Positions 11,483-23,699 are shown, counted from the stretch's first letter. The stretch: DNA of 64,000 nucleotides from Topomyia yanbarensis (GCF_030247195.1 NC_080672.1:363870271-363934270), one strand, 5' to 3'. Notes: generated by a model not told the origin, from the letters alone. Program-made: numbers and translations.

Positions 11483-12541
11483 CCTGTTTTAATCCACCTA
11501 GCGGTGCAATTGTGCCTTTCTCATTTCTCTAAACTATGGCATGGAGGCTTTTCATGTTCAACATAATTGTGGAAATGTCCATTACATTCTTAGTACACTT
11601 TGCACTTATACACAATGGCATGCCAGCCACGAACTTGATGAGCTACGTGTCGACGGTGAAACACTTGAAATAAAAAAATATCATACTTCATTAGCCTAAT
11701 CAGCATTAGATCAATGTTATCTGCTTGCTAACTCATTTTGTCATGCGGGGGTGGGTATGTGAGGAGGGCGAAAGTCCCATGAACGAACGACTCCCCAGCT
11801 TAAATTGGTATGCTTTGTGATATAGTGGTGGTTTAAAGATAATGGGGTTGAAAGGGAGGGGTATGAGGGCTGGATGGGGTGGTGGTCTGAGGGGTGATTT
11901 AAGGAGATTTTTAAGGGAGAGAAGTGAACAGTAGAGGGGGGGGGGGTGTAACCCCTCTCCGTAAACCATTAACTACGCCCCTGTTAAAATCCAGAAACCT
12001 TATGCGAGTCGAAAAAAATTAGGTTGACGTTTTTCAGAGTGATTGCATAACCTTTCTATATATGAAAGGCAAAAATGTGCCAAAATCCAAAAAAGTGAAT
12101 CGTTGTCAAATTTTTTTCGAGTTTGCATCAAATCTCGACGTTTCATGCACCTTGAACACATTTAGCATCAAAAATAAAAATTCTATTTTTAATTTTTCCT
12201 ATAGTTTATATGAGAAATTTCTGTGTGGCCGCACTCTGAAACCCGTAATTCCGGAACCAGAATTCCGATCGATCCAAAATTCAATAGCAGCCGATGGGAA
12301 GATTGCACCTTTCATTTGAGACTAAGTTTGGGCAAATCGGTCCAGCCATCTCTGAGAAAAATGAGTGACATTATTTGACACATACGCACATACATACACA
12401 CACACATACACACACATACAGACTTTTTCCTATCTCGACGAACTGAGTCGAATGGGATATGACACTCGGCCCTCCGGGCCGGGATTAGGTTGATGTTTTT
12501 CAGAGTGATTGCATAACCTTTCTATATGAGAAAGGCAAAAA
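11483..12541. mobile_element. Composite repeat, copy A (forward)
   Basis: The left end is TTTTAATCCACCTAGCGGTG followed by CAATTGTGCCTTTCTCA. The right end is a module with (TG)n-type microsatellite DNA, a GAGGGCCGAGTGTCATA-like sequence and a terminal AACCTTTCTATATGAGAAAGG. The same roughly 1.07-kb unit recurs in reverse at 37592-38674 and 40155-41227, and in diverged form at 12542-15208. It encodes no transposase. The module at 12000-12541 also occurs on its own elsewhere (28020-28340, 46490-46850), so this is a composite of two repeat families. Confidence 0.75.
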
Positions 12542-15208
12542 GTTATTAAAAAGGTTATGCAATTACTCTAAAAATCGTCATTCTAATCCCGACCCGGAGA
12601 GCCGGGAGTCATATACCATTCGACTCAGCTCGTCGAGATCGGAAAATGTCTATGCGTGTGTATGTATGTATGTGTGTGTATGTGGAAAAAAGTGTCACCT
12701 CTGTTTCTCAGAGATGGCTGGACCGATTTGCACAAACTTAGTCTCAAATGAAAAGTACAACGTTTCCATCGGCTATTGCCATTGATTTTTTTTATTGATT
12801 GGACTTCTGGTTCCGGAGTTACGGGTTGAAGATTGCGGCCACACAGCTAATTCCCATATAAACTGAACTGAAAAATGCTCAAAGAGCGGAGTATTTAAAG
12901 GAAAATTTCCAAATCGAATTTGTATTTTTGATGCCTAATGTCTTTTAAATGCATGAAACGTCGAGATTTGATGCAATCTCGAAAATTTTTTTTTGGCGAA
13001 AATTGACTTTTTTGGACTTTGGCACCTTTTTGCCTTTCTCATATAGAAAGGTTATACAATCACTCTAAAAATCGTCATCCTAATCCCGGTCAGGATGGCC
13101 GCGATTCTTTTTACTTATTTAGGCGTAGGTAGGAGTATGCAATGAGGGGTTGCTATTTTAAAATTGAAACTAATTTAAAATTTCTTAACAAGTTGAAAAT
13201 TTTCGGCAGGGTCCGGACCCCTCCCCCCGGATCCTCTTCGTTGATCCGCCGCTGGTTTCAAGCGATGTTTCAGTGTCGACACATAGCACCTCAAGATCGT
13301 GGCTGTCGATCCATTGTATGTATGTGCAAATCGTACTGAATATGTAATATTCATTTCCATCGTTGTATTGAACTTAACCAGTAGGGTGTCCCAAAATGAC
13401 ATCATGTTAAAAAAGTCATCGGGCTCACTTCTTAAATGAAAGGTTAGGGTATTAGGACCACTTTCTTCTTCGGAGTGAGTTTGCTAAAACGCTTCCTACT
13501 GGTGGCGACTTTTGATTTTTTGAAAAATCGGCCGATTTTGGATAAAATTTTAAATTTATGCCTCTTGAAGCGGTCCTGCACTGTCTTGATATTTTTTCAG
13601 CATTTTTTATTTTTTTGGAGATCCAAACGGAGAAGTTTGGTTAGTTAGTTTGTACAAATTTTGAATTATAAGAGCGGCAGAGCCATTAAAACTTAGTAAA
13701 AAGTGAAATTTTTGGTGTTTTTCAGTATTTTTTCTTCAAAACTGGGTATCTACAAAATTTTAAAAGTACAGATAACACTTTATATAGTTGAGCCGAATTC
13801 AGAGGCGTAATTTTGCTGAAGAAAGTGTATAGCTACGGCCAATGGGGTATAAGTTATTTACGTTTTTGTTAAATAACCTTTTGACATTTTATGATATTCA
13901 TAAAAAATAACACTGTTCTACAAAATAAAACAACTTAAGTGGGCTTAGTCCGCATATTATTTTTCGGAAAATAGAAGGAAAATGATTAAAAATGGCGTTT
14001 TTCGCTTGTCTCTAGTACATCAGAATCGGTTTTTATGGGCATTTGACGATTTTTTTAAAAGATATTTTCTATACTAATAGCCACCTAGCGGGTTTGAAAA
14101 TCACTAAAATTAAACAAATATGTCGAGTTAATGGCAAGTTATGGCGTATATTTGAAGGCTGAATTGATTAAGGTACTTACATTTTGTATATAAAGTCTTA
14201 TTTTCATGTTAGGAACTTTGAAGTGGAGAAAAATGCAGAAGAGTGAGGTGAGTGTTGAAAAACTGAAATTTACTGTTTAGTTCACATAATTCCGAAATAG
14301 TCAAATTTGGGGCAAATATCCTCGAAAAAGTTTAACAACAGAATACAGCGCATCTTGTGACACCGTTGAAGATGCCTCCTAGAAGTAATTATGGAGAATT
14401 AACTCTTCAAAAAATAATTAGAGACTTGGCGTCATTAGCAAAGTTATTATTTTTATAATTTAAGTTACAAAAAAAATTATCAGATGCTCATTAAACCTCG
14501 TCCTGACATACTAAAGACGTACAGAAAACGTCATTTTTCATAATTTTCCTTCTATTTTTCGAAAAAGGTCAAAGCACATTTGAACTGATTTACTTTTTGG
14601 AACAGCATTATTTTTGATAAATTGCTAAAAATGTCAAAGGTTATCTAACAAAAACTTAAATAACTCATACTCCATTAGTCATAGCTTTCTTCAGCAAAAT
14701 TACGCCCATGAATTCGGCTCAACTATATAAAGTGTTTTCTGTACTTTTAAAATTTTGTAGATACCCAGTTTTGAAGAAAAAATACTGAAAAACACCAAAA
14801 ATTTCACTTTTTACTAAGTTTTAATGGCCCTGCCGCTCTTATAATTCCAAATTTGTACAAACTAACTAACCAAATTTCTCCGTTTTTTATCTCCAAAAAA
14901 ATAAAAAAATGTTGAAAAAAATCTAAGACAGTTCAGGACCACTTCAACAGGCATAAATTTGAAATTTTATCCAAAATCGGCCCATTTTTCAAAAAATCAA
15001 AGGTCGTCACCAGTAGGAAGCGTTTTAGTAAACTCACTCCGAAGAAGAAAGTGGTCCCAATACCCTAACCTTTCATTTAAGAAGTGAGCCCGATGACTTT
15101 TTTAACATGATGTTATTTTGGGACACCCTATTAACCAGCCATGGAATCGTAGTTTGGACAAATGAGAAAGGCACAATTGCACCACTAGGTGGATTAAAGT
15201 AGGTTTTT
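12542..15208. mobile_element. Composite repeat, diverged copy in reverse, interrupted by hAT
   Basis: Begins AAAAAGGTTATGCAATTACT and ends GCACAATTGCACCACTAGGT followed by GGATTAAA, the reverse of copy A's ends. It lies head to head with copy A. A 1,749-bp element at 13382-15130 was inserted into it; removing that element and one target copy rejoins the host repeat exactly. It is clearly more diverged than copies A, B and C. Confidence 0.65.
13382..15130. mobile_element. hAT-type long-inverted-repeat element, non-autonomous
   Basis: The termini TAGGGTGTCCCAAAAT and ATTTTGGGACACCCTA are inverted copies. The inverted arms continue for more than 540 bp, and in diverged form to about 650 bp, at high identity. 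An exact 8-bp direct duplication, TTAACCAG, flanks the element at 13374-13381 and 15131-15138. An 8-bp target duplication with T-A-G-G-G termini is the pattern of the hAT superfamily. No transposase frame is present, so it needed another element's enzyme. Confidence 0.85.
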
Positions 15209-15379
15209 CATTAAATATACATAAACTTCCCCTATTTTTACAGGAATGATTTTTTTTTCTCATGTGATCCCTACGCGTATTTTACAGTAGAAGTAGAAAA
15301 TTAAATAAAAATGTATTGTTAAATCGAGTTCATATATGCGATTTAATGATAAAAATATGAAATCGAGACTAAATGTCAG

Positions 15380-16060
15380 AGAATTTTAGGTTTCTGAATT
15401 TTACCGGTAACGAATCTATTTTTATTTTGTTCCTAAGTATTATCCAAGTTCAAAAAGGTATAGTTTATTTAAATTGAGTGAAGAATAATAGAGATATATG
15501 CACGAGAAAATGATAAAATTTAATATGAATGACAAAAGACATCACCCCAACTTCTCGTATTCGAACGAAGGTCTAGGGAGTTTAAGGACAAATGACCCGG
15601 TACCCGTATTTTTCGAGAAACAGGAATATCTCCATTCAAATACTAAGGTTTTAAAAAGAGGTATAAACTGTAATTTTCTTAGTTCTACTTCAAAAGTTAT
15701 AGCATTTAATGTATTTTTCCTCCATATTTTCCATAGTACCAATTTCACAATTTCAAAAATTTCAAGCGATGTGGGCGTGGGTCTAGAATTGTCCAAATGA
15801 TGTGAAATTTGGCATCTGAGCTTACTTTGACAATTTTCACAATATGGGAGGGGACCCGTCTTTGAGAATGCAAAAAATTCTTTTTTGCGATGCCGATGCA
15901 AATGAAAGTTAATAGTATTAGTTATTAGGTTTACTGCTTGTCCAAAACAAAAGTTATAGGTGTTTGCAAAGGTTTTTGTGAATAAACAACATAGACATGA
16001 TGGGATTAAATAAATTTTTACGATTTTCACAACGAATTTTATTTTCGGCAACTAATATGC
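15380..16060. repeat. Dispersed repeat, matches 45690-46270
   Basis: The part at 15390-15570 matches 46090-46260 in the same orientation; both contain TTTTACCGGTAACGAATC and GCACGAGAAAATGATAAAAT. The part at 15600-15850 matches 45700-45960 in reverse. The two copies therefore differ by an inversion, or the repeat has inverted-repeat structure. The long minus-strand frame at 15542-16051 lies in this repeat and has no recognisable domain. Confidence 0.6.
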
Positions 16061-16988
16061 ATACTCAAGGGCAGAAGCGGCTCCAGCCGGATGGTAAAGG
16101 TAGGAAAGGCCCTTTTGGAAAAATGTGTCTGGAAAATTAAATTTCGAATCTCGGAAACACATTTCCCATCAAGCGTGGAGTGTGGCGAGGAATTTGTCAA
16201 ATCAAACATAGAAATTATTTAATATAAGGAACTATGGAAATCTTTCTGGTTGAATAGGAGGGGGACATGCTTCCCCCTGGAACCGCTAGTGGTCAAGGTT
16301 GAATGAATACTAATAAAGTTTAAATTTGAAATTCGAAACCCCCAACATATATCGCTAAATTGAAGCAATTTTATCGACACGTATTTCTTTACTGAAAAAT
16401 ACGTGTCATTCTTAAACGCATAAGCAACATGTTAGAACATCGTGATCTTTTCCATTTCAGCTCGCTTGACACTAAAACATGTGCCAAAACGCCATACCTG
16501 TTTACTCGCGTTACTGCGATTTCCAACCAAAAAAAAATGTGTTCCGCTGTCACCATAATTCGTGTCGATCGACCTTAACAACATCAAACAACACAAACAG
16601 ATGAACCATATACTCCACGAATGTGTCTAATTTTCCTTAATATGCTGTCTTTCGTCAAACAATTGCCTTTTATCATCGGGTTATTTTTAAAGAATTCATA
16701 CGAAAAGTTTCGGTTCGGCCATCTCAAATTTTTTCCACTAGACCGAACTAAACTAAAAATAGTTCCATTTCGAACATATATCTCGCGTTCGTTAGGCACG
16801 TCGCGTCACTTACTTCTAATTACTGTTTGGCCCACCTCTCCATCTGATGTATGTAGCTTGTATAATATACTAGCTGTTGCAATAAATCACGCAAATCCAA
16901 TATTCTTAGCTCGACATAATAACCTACCATCTGGTCCTTCTCCGGTTTTGTTGTTTTCGCGTTTCTTTTTTTTTGTGTGCATTTACAG
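16061..16988. other. Intron, ends in strong splice acceptor
   Basis: AT-rich and noncoding. The last 60 bases carry the pyrimidine tract and CAG acceptor used by the exon at 16989. Confidence 0.5.
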
Positions 16989-17108
16989 ACCCTCCCGATG
17001 GCCATGCGGATAGCGATCAAGGCCTCACTCTCGCGAGAAGCACCGATCATCAAATCCTCCAGCCGGGATTACCTACACCGGTCGTCGTCGATAAGCAGAC
17101 TAAAGTGA
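16989..17108 (+). CDS. Probable terminal coding exon of the repeat-protein gene
   Basis: The acceptor is strong: a long pyrimidine tract (TTTCTTTTTTTTTGTGTGC) followed by ATTTACAG|ACC. Entering in phase 0, as the donor at 7601/7602 requires, gives 39 codons and then TGA at 17106-17108. The encoded tail is basic and Ser/Arg-rich, with short runs S-S-S-R-D-Y and R-S-S-S-I-S-R, in keeping with the basic tail that ends the big exon. This would give a protein of 1,533 residues and a 9.4-kb intron. Being short, it could be a chance frame behind a cryptic acceptor. It could also be an alternative last exon, with a second form splicing on to the Unc-89 exons. Confidence 0.6.
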   Translation, partial: TLPMAMRIAIKASLSREAPIIKSSSRDYLHRSSSISRLK

Positions 17109-17979
17109 ATACATGCACTGACGTTTGTTTGGCTGTAGATAGAAATAGAAACATAACTGTGTATTCAATGTTTTATAGTCATGTAATGGAGACTACAGAG
17201 AGGTTCATAATTTGAAACGAAGCCGATACTGGAAGGATTGATTCGAATAGCGAACTTTGGTGAAAGGAAGTGTGATAAATTACTAGTAGCTTATACATAT
17301 TGTAAATTTTTTTTTAGAAACATCGTATTCGCAGCTCTACTCTAGTGTTGAGAGCTATAAAATTTATAGGTACATCCGCGGACGGCAATCAACTACTAGG
17401 AATAACTAATCATTTTTATGGCCACTTAGTATAATTGTACTTGTTTAATAATTGCTCGGAAGTTGAACTTTGCGATTTTGGACGGCTTTCAAAAACTACT
17501 TTCAACTTCAATGCTTCTTTGTCATTTGTTGATTCAACACGATTTCAGTTTTGTCATAATCTAGCAAGAATTAGAATCTAGCGAGATTTGAAATGATTTT
17601 CCGTCATCGCAAAACGCAACTTCTAATTAGACTGTAAGCATCTTAAATCATTTAATCCAAAAACCAAAACAACAAGGGATGTAAACATTTTGATGAATTC
17701 TGATAAAATATATATTTACGTTAAATAGTACTTAGTCTATATATGTGGTAAGTCGGTTACCGAAAAATGCCAAACAAAAAGTGAAAACGAACATTTCCAG
17801 GAAGTTTGATTCGTGAAATCGAAAGAAATTCCCAAAGATAATCACACCATCGATAGAAACAGATGATCATCAGGCCTGATGATCTTTCTCGCTTCCTCAC
17901 GCTGGTCCATCATGAATCGTTCGTCGTAAATATTCCGTTACGAGAGACGTGTTTACTTCGCTGAATGCCGAGGAATTGG
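17109..17979. other. Possible 3' UTR and flank
   Basis: Follows the stop at 17106-17108. I saw no AATAAA in this stretch, so a polyadenylation site could not be assigned. No further coding sequence was recognised. Confidence 0.35.
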
Positions 17980-19536
17980 AATTCTGTTAACAAGGTGTTG
18001 GATGTCACTGGTTGGGTTGTAGGGGAAATGCATAAAATTCGATAATAAATATGAGTTCTGAATTCCTCAACCAAATGATACATTGTTTTTAACACGCTGC
18101 GTCGCATCAGAACAGGTTGTTAGAAACGGGGTGATGCAACGTCATGACGTCTTTGGAAGCAACTAGATGAGAAAAATGGTAGTCATTTTACCGGATGGTT
18201 GCAGCGAAAGTAAAACGACAACTACAGCAACCTTGTGTACGAATTGAAATTCAAGCATTTTAAGTTCCTTATGACTAGTTTGCTTACAGTCTTTTATTCG
18301 GGCTGGCAATTCCGATTGTGCGTCCCATAAAATCTTGCCTTGGGATAATTGCTTTTTTGAACAATTCACTTTTACGAACCATGTCATTCGTACACTTTCG
18401 TATGTAAATCGCCAAGAATTGGTTTTGAACAGACATTTTTTTGCAAAATTTGCAATTTTGTTGTATATATGATGAACCATTTGTAGTTCTATGGAAACTC
18501 TTTTATTTTTATTACGAATTTTTCGTAAAAAACACGAAACGACTTTACCTGGCGGTGGTCACTTATTTTCGTCCGCATCCCTTATCACCTATTTTTATTG
18601 GGTGATTCATCAACACTGCTATCATAGAACATGAGCCACCTCGGTTATGTAACTAATTTTTTCCGATCTTTTTTTAATACAAAAAATTAAGCAGTCTTCA
18701 TTTTGTTATACTCAGAATTGTACATATTTTGCCGCAAGTCATTTTTAAATGTTCTTTGATTTGATCCACTGGGTATTTAATGCGCGTGGGGAATACGCAT
18801 GGTCTTGTCCGAGTGAATGATGACTTTTGAATTATGTATGAGGGTTGAGAATTGACAATTCGCAAGAAGAATTCAAAACCCGTTGCCAATTTGCTGTAGT
18901 CATATCAGCACGAAAAACAAATGTTTTATTGACATATTCATTGGTTTACTTTTAGTCAATTAAATCATTAATCAATTATATTAACTGTTCTCATCGTATT
19001 GAGTACTTTCATATGCTTTGGAGTAGCACATGTACTATACTATCGTAATGTTAACCATATTTCGAGAATAAAAATATTATAGCTTGAATATTGACGCAAA
19101 AGGTGACAAGTTAGATTCTTTTCCCATCGCCTAGGTTGACGGGTTTGACGATATTGCAAACATCATTAAGCATATTTGTGCATCAGTTTAAAGAACCTCT
19201 GACAGATAACTGCTTTAAGATGATTATTGCATTGCGCATCGATAGTGGTGCACCGAGGAGATCGACAGGGCTTATGGGCCTGTGCACACTGGGCTGATCA
19301 ACTGGCGGCTCGCCGTGAATTGACTTTTTCTGTGGGCTGTGTTAGCAGACATTGTTCAACAGCTTAATGGCAGTGTTTGTGGGCACGGCTTGCAATTAAG
19401 GTACGATTAATTTACCGACGCACGTAAATCATCCATTCCCGGTCAACATAGCACGAAACATTTCTAACAGAATACAATTGTCGTTAATAATATCACTGAA
19501 AAACGCTGTATAAAATAACCCATTGGGTATTTTCTT

Positions 19537-19740
19537 TTGAAAATTTGGGTAAAAGTAGTTTACAGTGAACTCTCTCATCGGGACATCGGAAAACAACTCG
19601 GAATCGTGCAGTCAATGGTGAGTCGTGTGAATAAACGTTGCTACCAAACTCTGAGCATCGGACGTAAGCTGAAATGCGGTCAGAATGGATGTTCTTTTAG
19701 TGATCAGCATCACAAGCGTGTGGTGAAAGCGTTTAACCCT
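19537..19740 (+). pseudogene. D37E mariner transposase, N-terminal fragment, copy 1
   Basis: Encodes the first helix-turn-helix of a Tc1/mariner transposase; the visible motif is S-H-R-D-I-G-K-Q-L-G-I with V-S-R-V-N-K-R. It stops at K-A-F-N, where a MITE begins at 19743. The catalytic part is missing from this copy and lies only at 22839-23630. Confidence 0.7.
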
Positions 19741-19742
19741 TT

Positions 19743-20000
19743 GGGACCATTCATAAATTACGTAACGCTTTTAGGGGGGGGGGGGTTACGACAAGTTGTG
19801 ACAAGTAGTGACATAGAGGGGAGGGGGTGTTAACTAGATCGTTACGTAACATGTTTTCATCGAAGAAAAAAAAAATTCTTAGAATTTGTTACGTAACAGA
19901 GGAGGGGGGGGATGGAAAAATTTGTGACAATTTGTTACATAGAAGGAGGGGGGAGTCAATTTTGGGCAATTTTTGCGTTACGTAATTTATGAATGGTTGC
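19743..20000. mobile_element. MITE, GGGACCATTCATAAATTACG type, copy 1
   Basis: The left end GGGACCATTCATAAATTACG and the right end CGTAATTTATGAATGGTTGC are inverted repeats of about 26 bp with two mismatches. The roughly 258-bp interior has G-runs and repeated TTACGTAAC words. It interrupts the mariner transposase after its first helix-turn-helix. The interior of the element at 31244-31536 is organised the same way, with related ends. Confidence 0.75.
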
Positions 20001-21839
20001 TTTGTGATGCAGTGGGACGTATACGTCCCACCTACTTCTCCTAAATTTTTATTGGAGGAGGAGAAGTACAACTAGCACAAAAAATATGTGGATTTGTTAA
20101 TTACTTATTAGTTATAAACAATTAAAACTCGAAAATCTCTTTTTACAATAAATTCGGCTGTGTCTGAACTCAAAGTCCTAGAGATCTAAAATTTTTTTGC
20201 AAGTATCTCATACATTGAAAACCCCTTGGTAAGACGTTTTAAGCCAATATGAAAGAAACATGAAATTTAGCCAAGCACAATTAATTCTGTTAACAAGGTG
20301 TTGGATGTCACTGGTTGGGTTGTAGGGGAAATGCATAAAATTCGATAATAAATATGAGTTCTGAATTCCTCAACCAAATGATACATTGTTTTTAACACGC
20401 TGCGTCGCATCAGAACAGGTTGTTAGAAACGGGGTGATGCAACGTCATGACGTCTTTGGAAGCAACTAGATGAGAAAAATGGTAGTCATTTTACCGGATG
20501 GTTGCAGCGAAAGTAAAACGACAACTACAGCAACCTTGTGTACGAATTGAAATTCAAGCATTTTAAGTTCCTTATGACTAGTTTGCTTACAGTCTTTTAT
20601 TCGGGCTGGCAATTCCGATTGTGCGTCCCATAAAATCTTGCCTTGGGATAATTGCTTTTTTGAACAATTCACTTTTACGAACCATGTCATTCGTACACTT
20701 TCGTATGTAAATCGCCAAGAATTGGTTTTGAACAGACATTTTTTTGCAAAATTTGCAATTTTGTTGTATATATGATGAACCATTTGTAGTTCTATGGAAA
20801 CTCTTTTATTTTTATTACGAATTTTTCGTAAAAAACACGAAACGACTTTACCTGGCGGTGGTCACTTATTTTCGTCCGCATCCCTTATCACCTATTTTTA
20901 TTGGGTGATTCATCAACACTGCTATCATAGAACATGAGCCACCTCGGTTATGTAACTAATTTTTTCCGATCTTTTTTTAATACAAAAAATTAAGCAGTCT
21001 TCATTTTGTTATACTCAGAATTGTACATATTTTGCCGCAAGTCATTTTTAAATGTTCTTTGATTTGATCCACTGGGTATTTAATGCGCGTGGGGAATACG
21101 CATGGTCTTGTCCGAGTGAATGATGACTTTTGAATTATGTATGAGGGTTGAGAATTGACAATTCGCAAGAAGAATTCAAAACCCGTTGCCAATTTGCTGT
21201 AGTCATATCAGCACGAAAAACAAATGTTTTATTGACATATTCATTGGTTTACTTTTAGTCAATTAAATCATTAATCAATTATATTAACTGTTCTCATCGT
21301 ATTGAGTACTTTCATATGCTTTGGAGTAGCACATGTACTATACTATCGTAATGTTAACCATATTTCGAGAATAAAAATATTATAGCTTGAATATTGACGC
21401 AAAAGGTGACAAGTTAGATTCTTTTCCCATCGCCTAGGTTGACGGGTTTGACGGTATTGCAAACATCATTAAGCATATTTGTGCATCAGTTTAAAGAACC
21501 TCTGACAGATAACTGCTTTAAGATGATTATTGCATTGCGCATCGATAGTGGTGCACCGAGGAGATCGACAGGGCTTATGGGCCTGTGCACACTGGGCTGA
21601 TCAACTGGCGGCTCGCCGTGAATTGACTTTTTCTGTGGGCTGTGTTAGCAGACATTGTTCAACAGCTTAATGGCAGTGTTTGTGGGCACGGCTTGCAATT
21701 AAGGTACGATTAATTTACCGACGCACGTAAATCATCCATTCCCGGTCAACATAGCACGAAACATTTCTAACAGAATACAATTGTCGTTAATAATATCACT
21801 GAAAAACGCTGTATAAAATAACCCATTGGGTATTTTCTT

Positions 21840-22043
21840 TTGAAAATTTGGGTAAAAGTAGTTTACAGTGAACTCTCTCATCGGGACATCGGAAAACAAC
21901 TCGGAATCGTGCAGTCAATGGTGAGTCGTGTGAATAAACGTTGCTACCAAACTCTGAGCATCGGACGTAAGCTGAAATGCGGTCAGAATGGATGTTCTTT
22001 TAGTGATCAGCATCACAAGCGTGTGGTGAAAGCGTTTAACCCT
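21840..22043 (+). pseudogene. D37E mariner transposase, N-terminal fragment, copy 2
   Basis: Second copy of the helix-turn-helix fragment, made by the 2.3-kb duplication and identical in the motif residues. It precedes the second MITE copy, and the transposase resumes about 0.8 kb downstream at 22839. Confidence 0.7.
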
Positions 22044-22045
22044 TT

Positions 22046-22304
22046 GGGACCATTCATAAATTACGTAACGCTTTTAGGGGGGGAGGGGTTACGACAAGTT
22101 GTGACAAGTAGTGACATAGGGGGGAGGGGGTGTTAACTAGATCGTTACGTAACATGTTTTCATCGAAGAAAAAAAAAATTCTTAGAATTTGTTACGTAAC
22201 AGAGGAGGGGGGGGGATGGAAAAATTTGTGACAATTTGTTACATAGAAGGAGGGGGGAGTCAATTTTGGGCAATTTTTGCGTTACGTAATTTATGAATGG
22301 TTGC
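22046..22304. mobile_element. MITE, GGGACCATTCATAAATTACG type, copy 2
   Basis: The same element as 19743-20000, carried along in the duplication. It differs mainly in the length of G-runs. Confidence 0.75.
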
Positions 22305-22520
22305 TTTGTGATGCAGTGGGACGTATACGTCCCACCTACTTCTCCTAAATTTTTATTGGAGGAGGAGAAGTACAACTAGCACAAAAAATATGTGGATTTG
22401 TTAATTACTTATTAGTTATAAACAATTAAAACTCGAAAATCTCTTTTTACAATAAATTCGGCTGTGTCTGAACTCAAAGTCCTAGAGATCTAAATTTTTT
22501 TTGCAAGTATCTCATACATT

Positions 22521-22781
22521 GAAAACCCCTTGGTAAGACGTTTTAAGCCAATATGAAAGAAACATGAAATTTAGCCAAGCACAGCCGCCATATTGAATCC
22601 GTCATTTTAAATTTTACATTTTCGGCGTCAGAATCAGAATCAGTGACCCCGAAACCCCCCTGGTAAGACTTTTTAGGCCAATATGAAAAAAACATGAAAT
22701 TTAGCCAAGCACAGTCGTCATATTGGATCCGCCATTTTGAATTTTACATTTGCGACGTCAGAATCAGCGACCCCGAAAACC
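22521..22781. repeat. Two tandem copies of a 130-bp unit
   Basis: Two head-to-tail units begin GAAA(A)CCCCTTGGTAAGACG and GAAACCCCCCTGGTAAGACT, 130 bp apart. They share GAAATTTAGCCAAGCACAG, a GCCATATTG-like segment and CGACCCCGAAA-type ends. The left part of the first unit belongs to the 2.3-kb duplication, whose breakpoint lies inside it. Confidence 0.75.
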
Positions 22782-22838
22782 TATATAAAGGTAAAAATAA
22801 CAGCAATACATTGAAAATAAATTGAGTCGCAAAGGATT

Positions 22839-23630
22839 AAGCGGAATCTCAATGCTATGGCCAGGAATGTGGCCAAAAAATTGAATCTGTCCAAATCTTT
22901 CGTTCAGAGAGCCAATGGCCGGGCGGGACTGCATACGTACAAAGTGCAGAAGGTTCCAAATCGTGAAAAACGACAAAAAACGGTGGGAAAGTCACGGTCT
23001 CGGAAACTGTACACCCAGATGCTAACGAAGTCGAAATGTCTCACCGTGGATGATGAGACTTACGCCAAGGCGGACTTCCGGCAGCTTCCGAGGCTACTGT
23101 TCTCCACCGCCCAGCACAAGTTTGATGTTCCATAGGAAGTAAGGAAGCAGAAACTTTCAAAGTTTGCCAAAAAATACCTGATTTGGCAAGCGATCTGCTC
23201 ATGTGGCAAAACGAGTGCCCCGTTCGTGACTACCGGGACTGTAAACGGGGAAATCTTCCTCAAGGAGTGTCTACAGAAGCATCTGCTTCCTCTGTTGAAG
23301 GAACACGAGGGCCCTACGATCTTCTAGCCGGATCTAGCTTCGTGCCACTATTAAAATGTTATCCTGGAGTGGTACGAAGCCAACTGCGTCACTTTCGTAC
23401 CCAACGACATGAACCCTCTCAACGCACCGGAACTAAAGTCCATCGAAAAATACTAGGCATCTATGAAGCAGGCACTACGGAATCATCGCAAGGAGGTCAA
23501 ATCTGAGGTAGACATGAATAAAAAGTGGGTATCCGTACGGAAGAAGCTGCAGCCAGATATTGTACAGAACCTAATGAGTGGAGTTAAGCATAAGTTGCGA
23601 GCGTACGGTTATGGTATTGAGGTTGAATAA
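22839..23630 (+). pseudogene. D37E mariner transposase, C-terminal part, broken
   Basis: Second helix-turn-helix (A-R-N-V-A-K-K-L-N-L-S-K-S-F-V-Q), then the catalytic domain. First acidic residue in V-D-D-E-T-Y. Second in P-D-L-A-S-C-H-Y. Third in S-I-E-K-Y. Exactly 37 residues separate the second D and the E, defining the D37E group. In-frame stops replace residues after I-F, after C-H-Y and after E-K-Y, and there is a stop or frame break after K-F-D-V-P. It ends at TAA 23628-23630 with an overlapping AATAAA. Transposases of this group cut and paste DNA at TA sites; this one cannot be active. Confidence 0.85.
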
Positions 23631-23699
23631 AATAAATATGCTATAAGTTTACTAATAGGTTATATTTTATTGTCTGATAGTTTGAATTACAAAATTTAC

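Larger units (their letters stand above)
17980..20282. repeat. 2.3-kb tandem duplication, first copy
   Basis: Starts AATTCTGTTAACAAGGTGTT and is repeated at an offset of 2,303 bp, nearly base for base, at 20283-22584. It contains a block shared in diverged form with 25140-25440 (CTTTTATTCGGGCT), a block shared with 46860-47180, the 5' part of a D37E mariner transposase, and a MITE. The few differences between copies are single substitutions and G-run or A-run lengths, so the event is recent or an assembly artefact. Confidence 0.9.
20283..22584. repeat. 2.3-kb tandem duplication, second copy
   Basis: Near-identical head-to-tail copy of 17980-20282. A one-base length difference accumulates in homopolymers. 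Only this copy is followed by the rest of the mariner transposase, so it probably keeps the original right-hand junction, while the first copy ends abruptly at the duplication breakpoint near 20280. Confidence 0.9.

Noticed and set aside
15542..16051. 169-codon minus-strand frame
   Set aside because: It lies in a dispersed repeat that also occurs at 45690-46300 without the frame intact; no domain.
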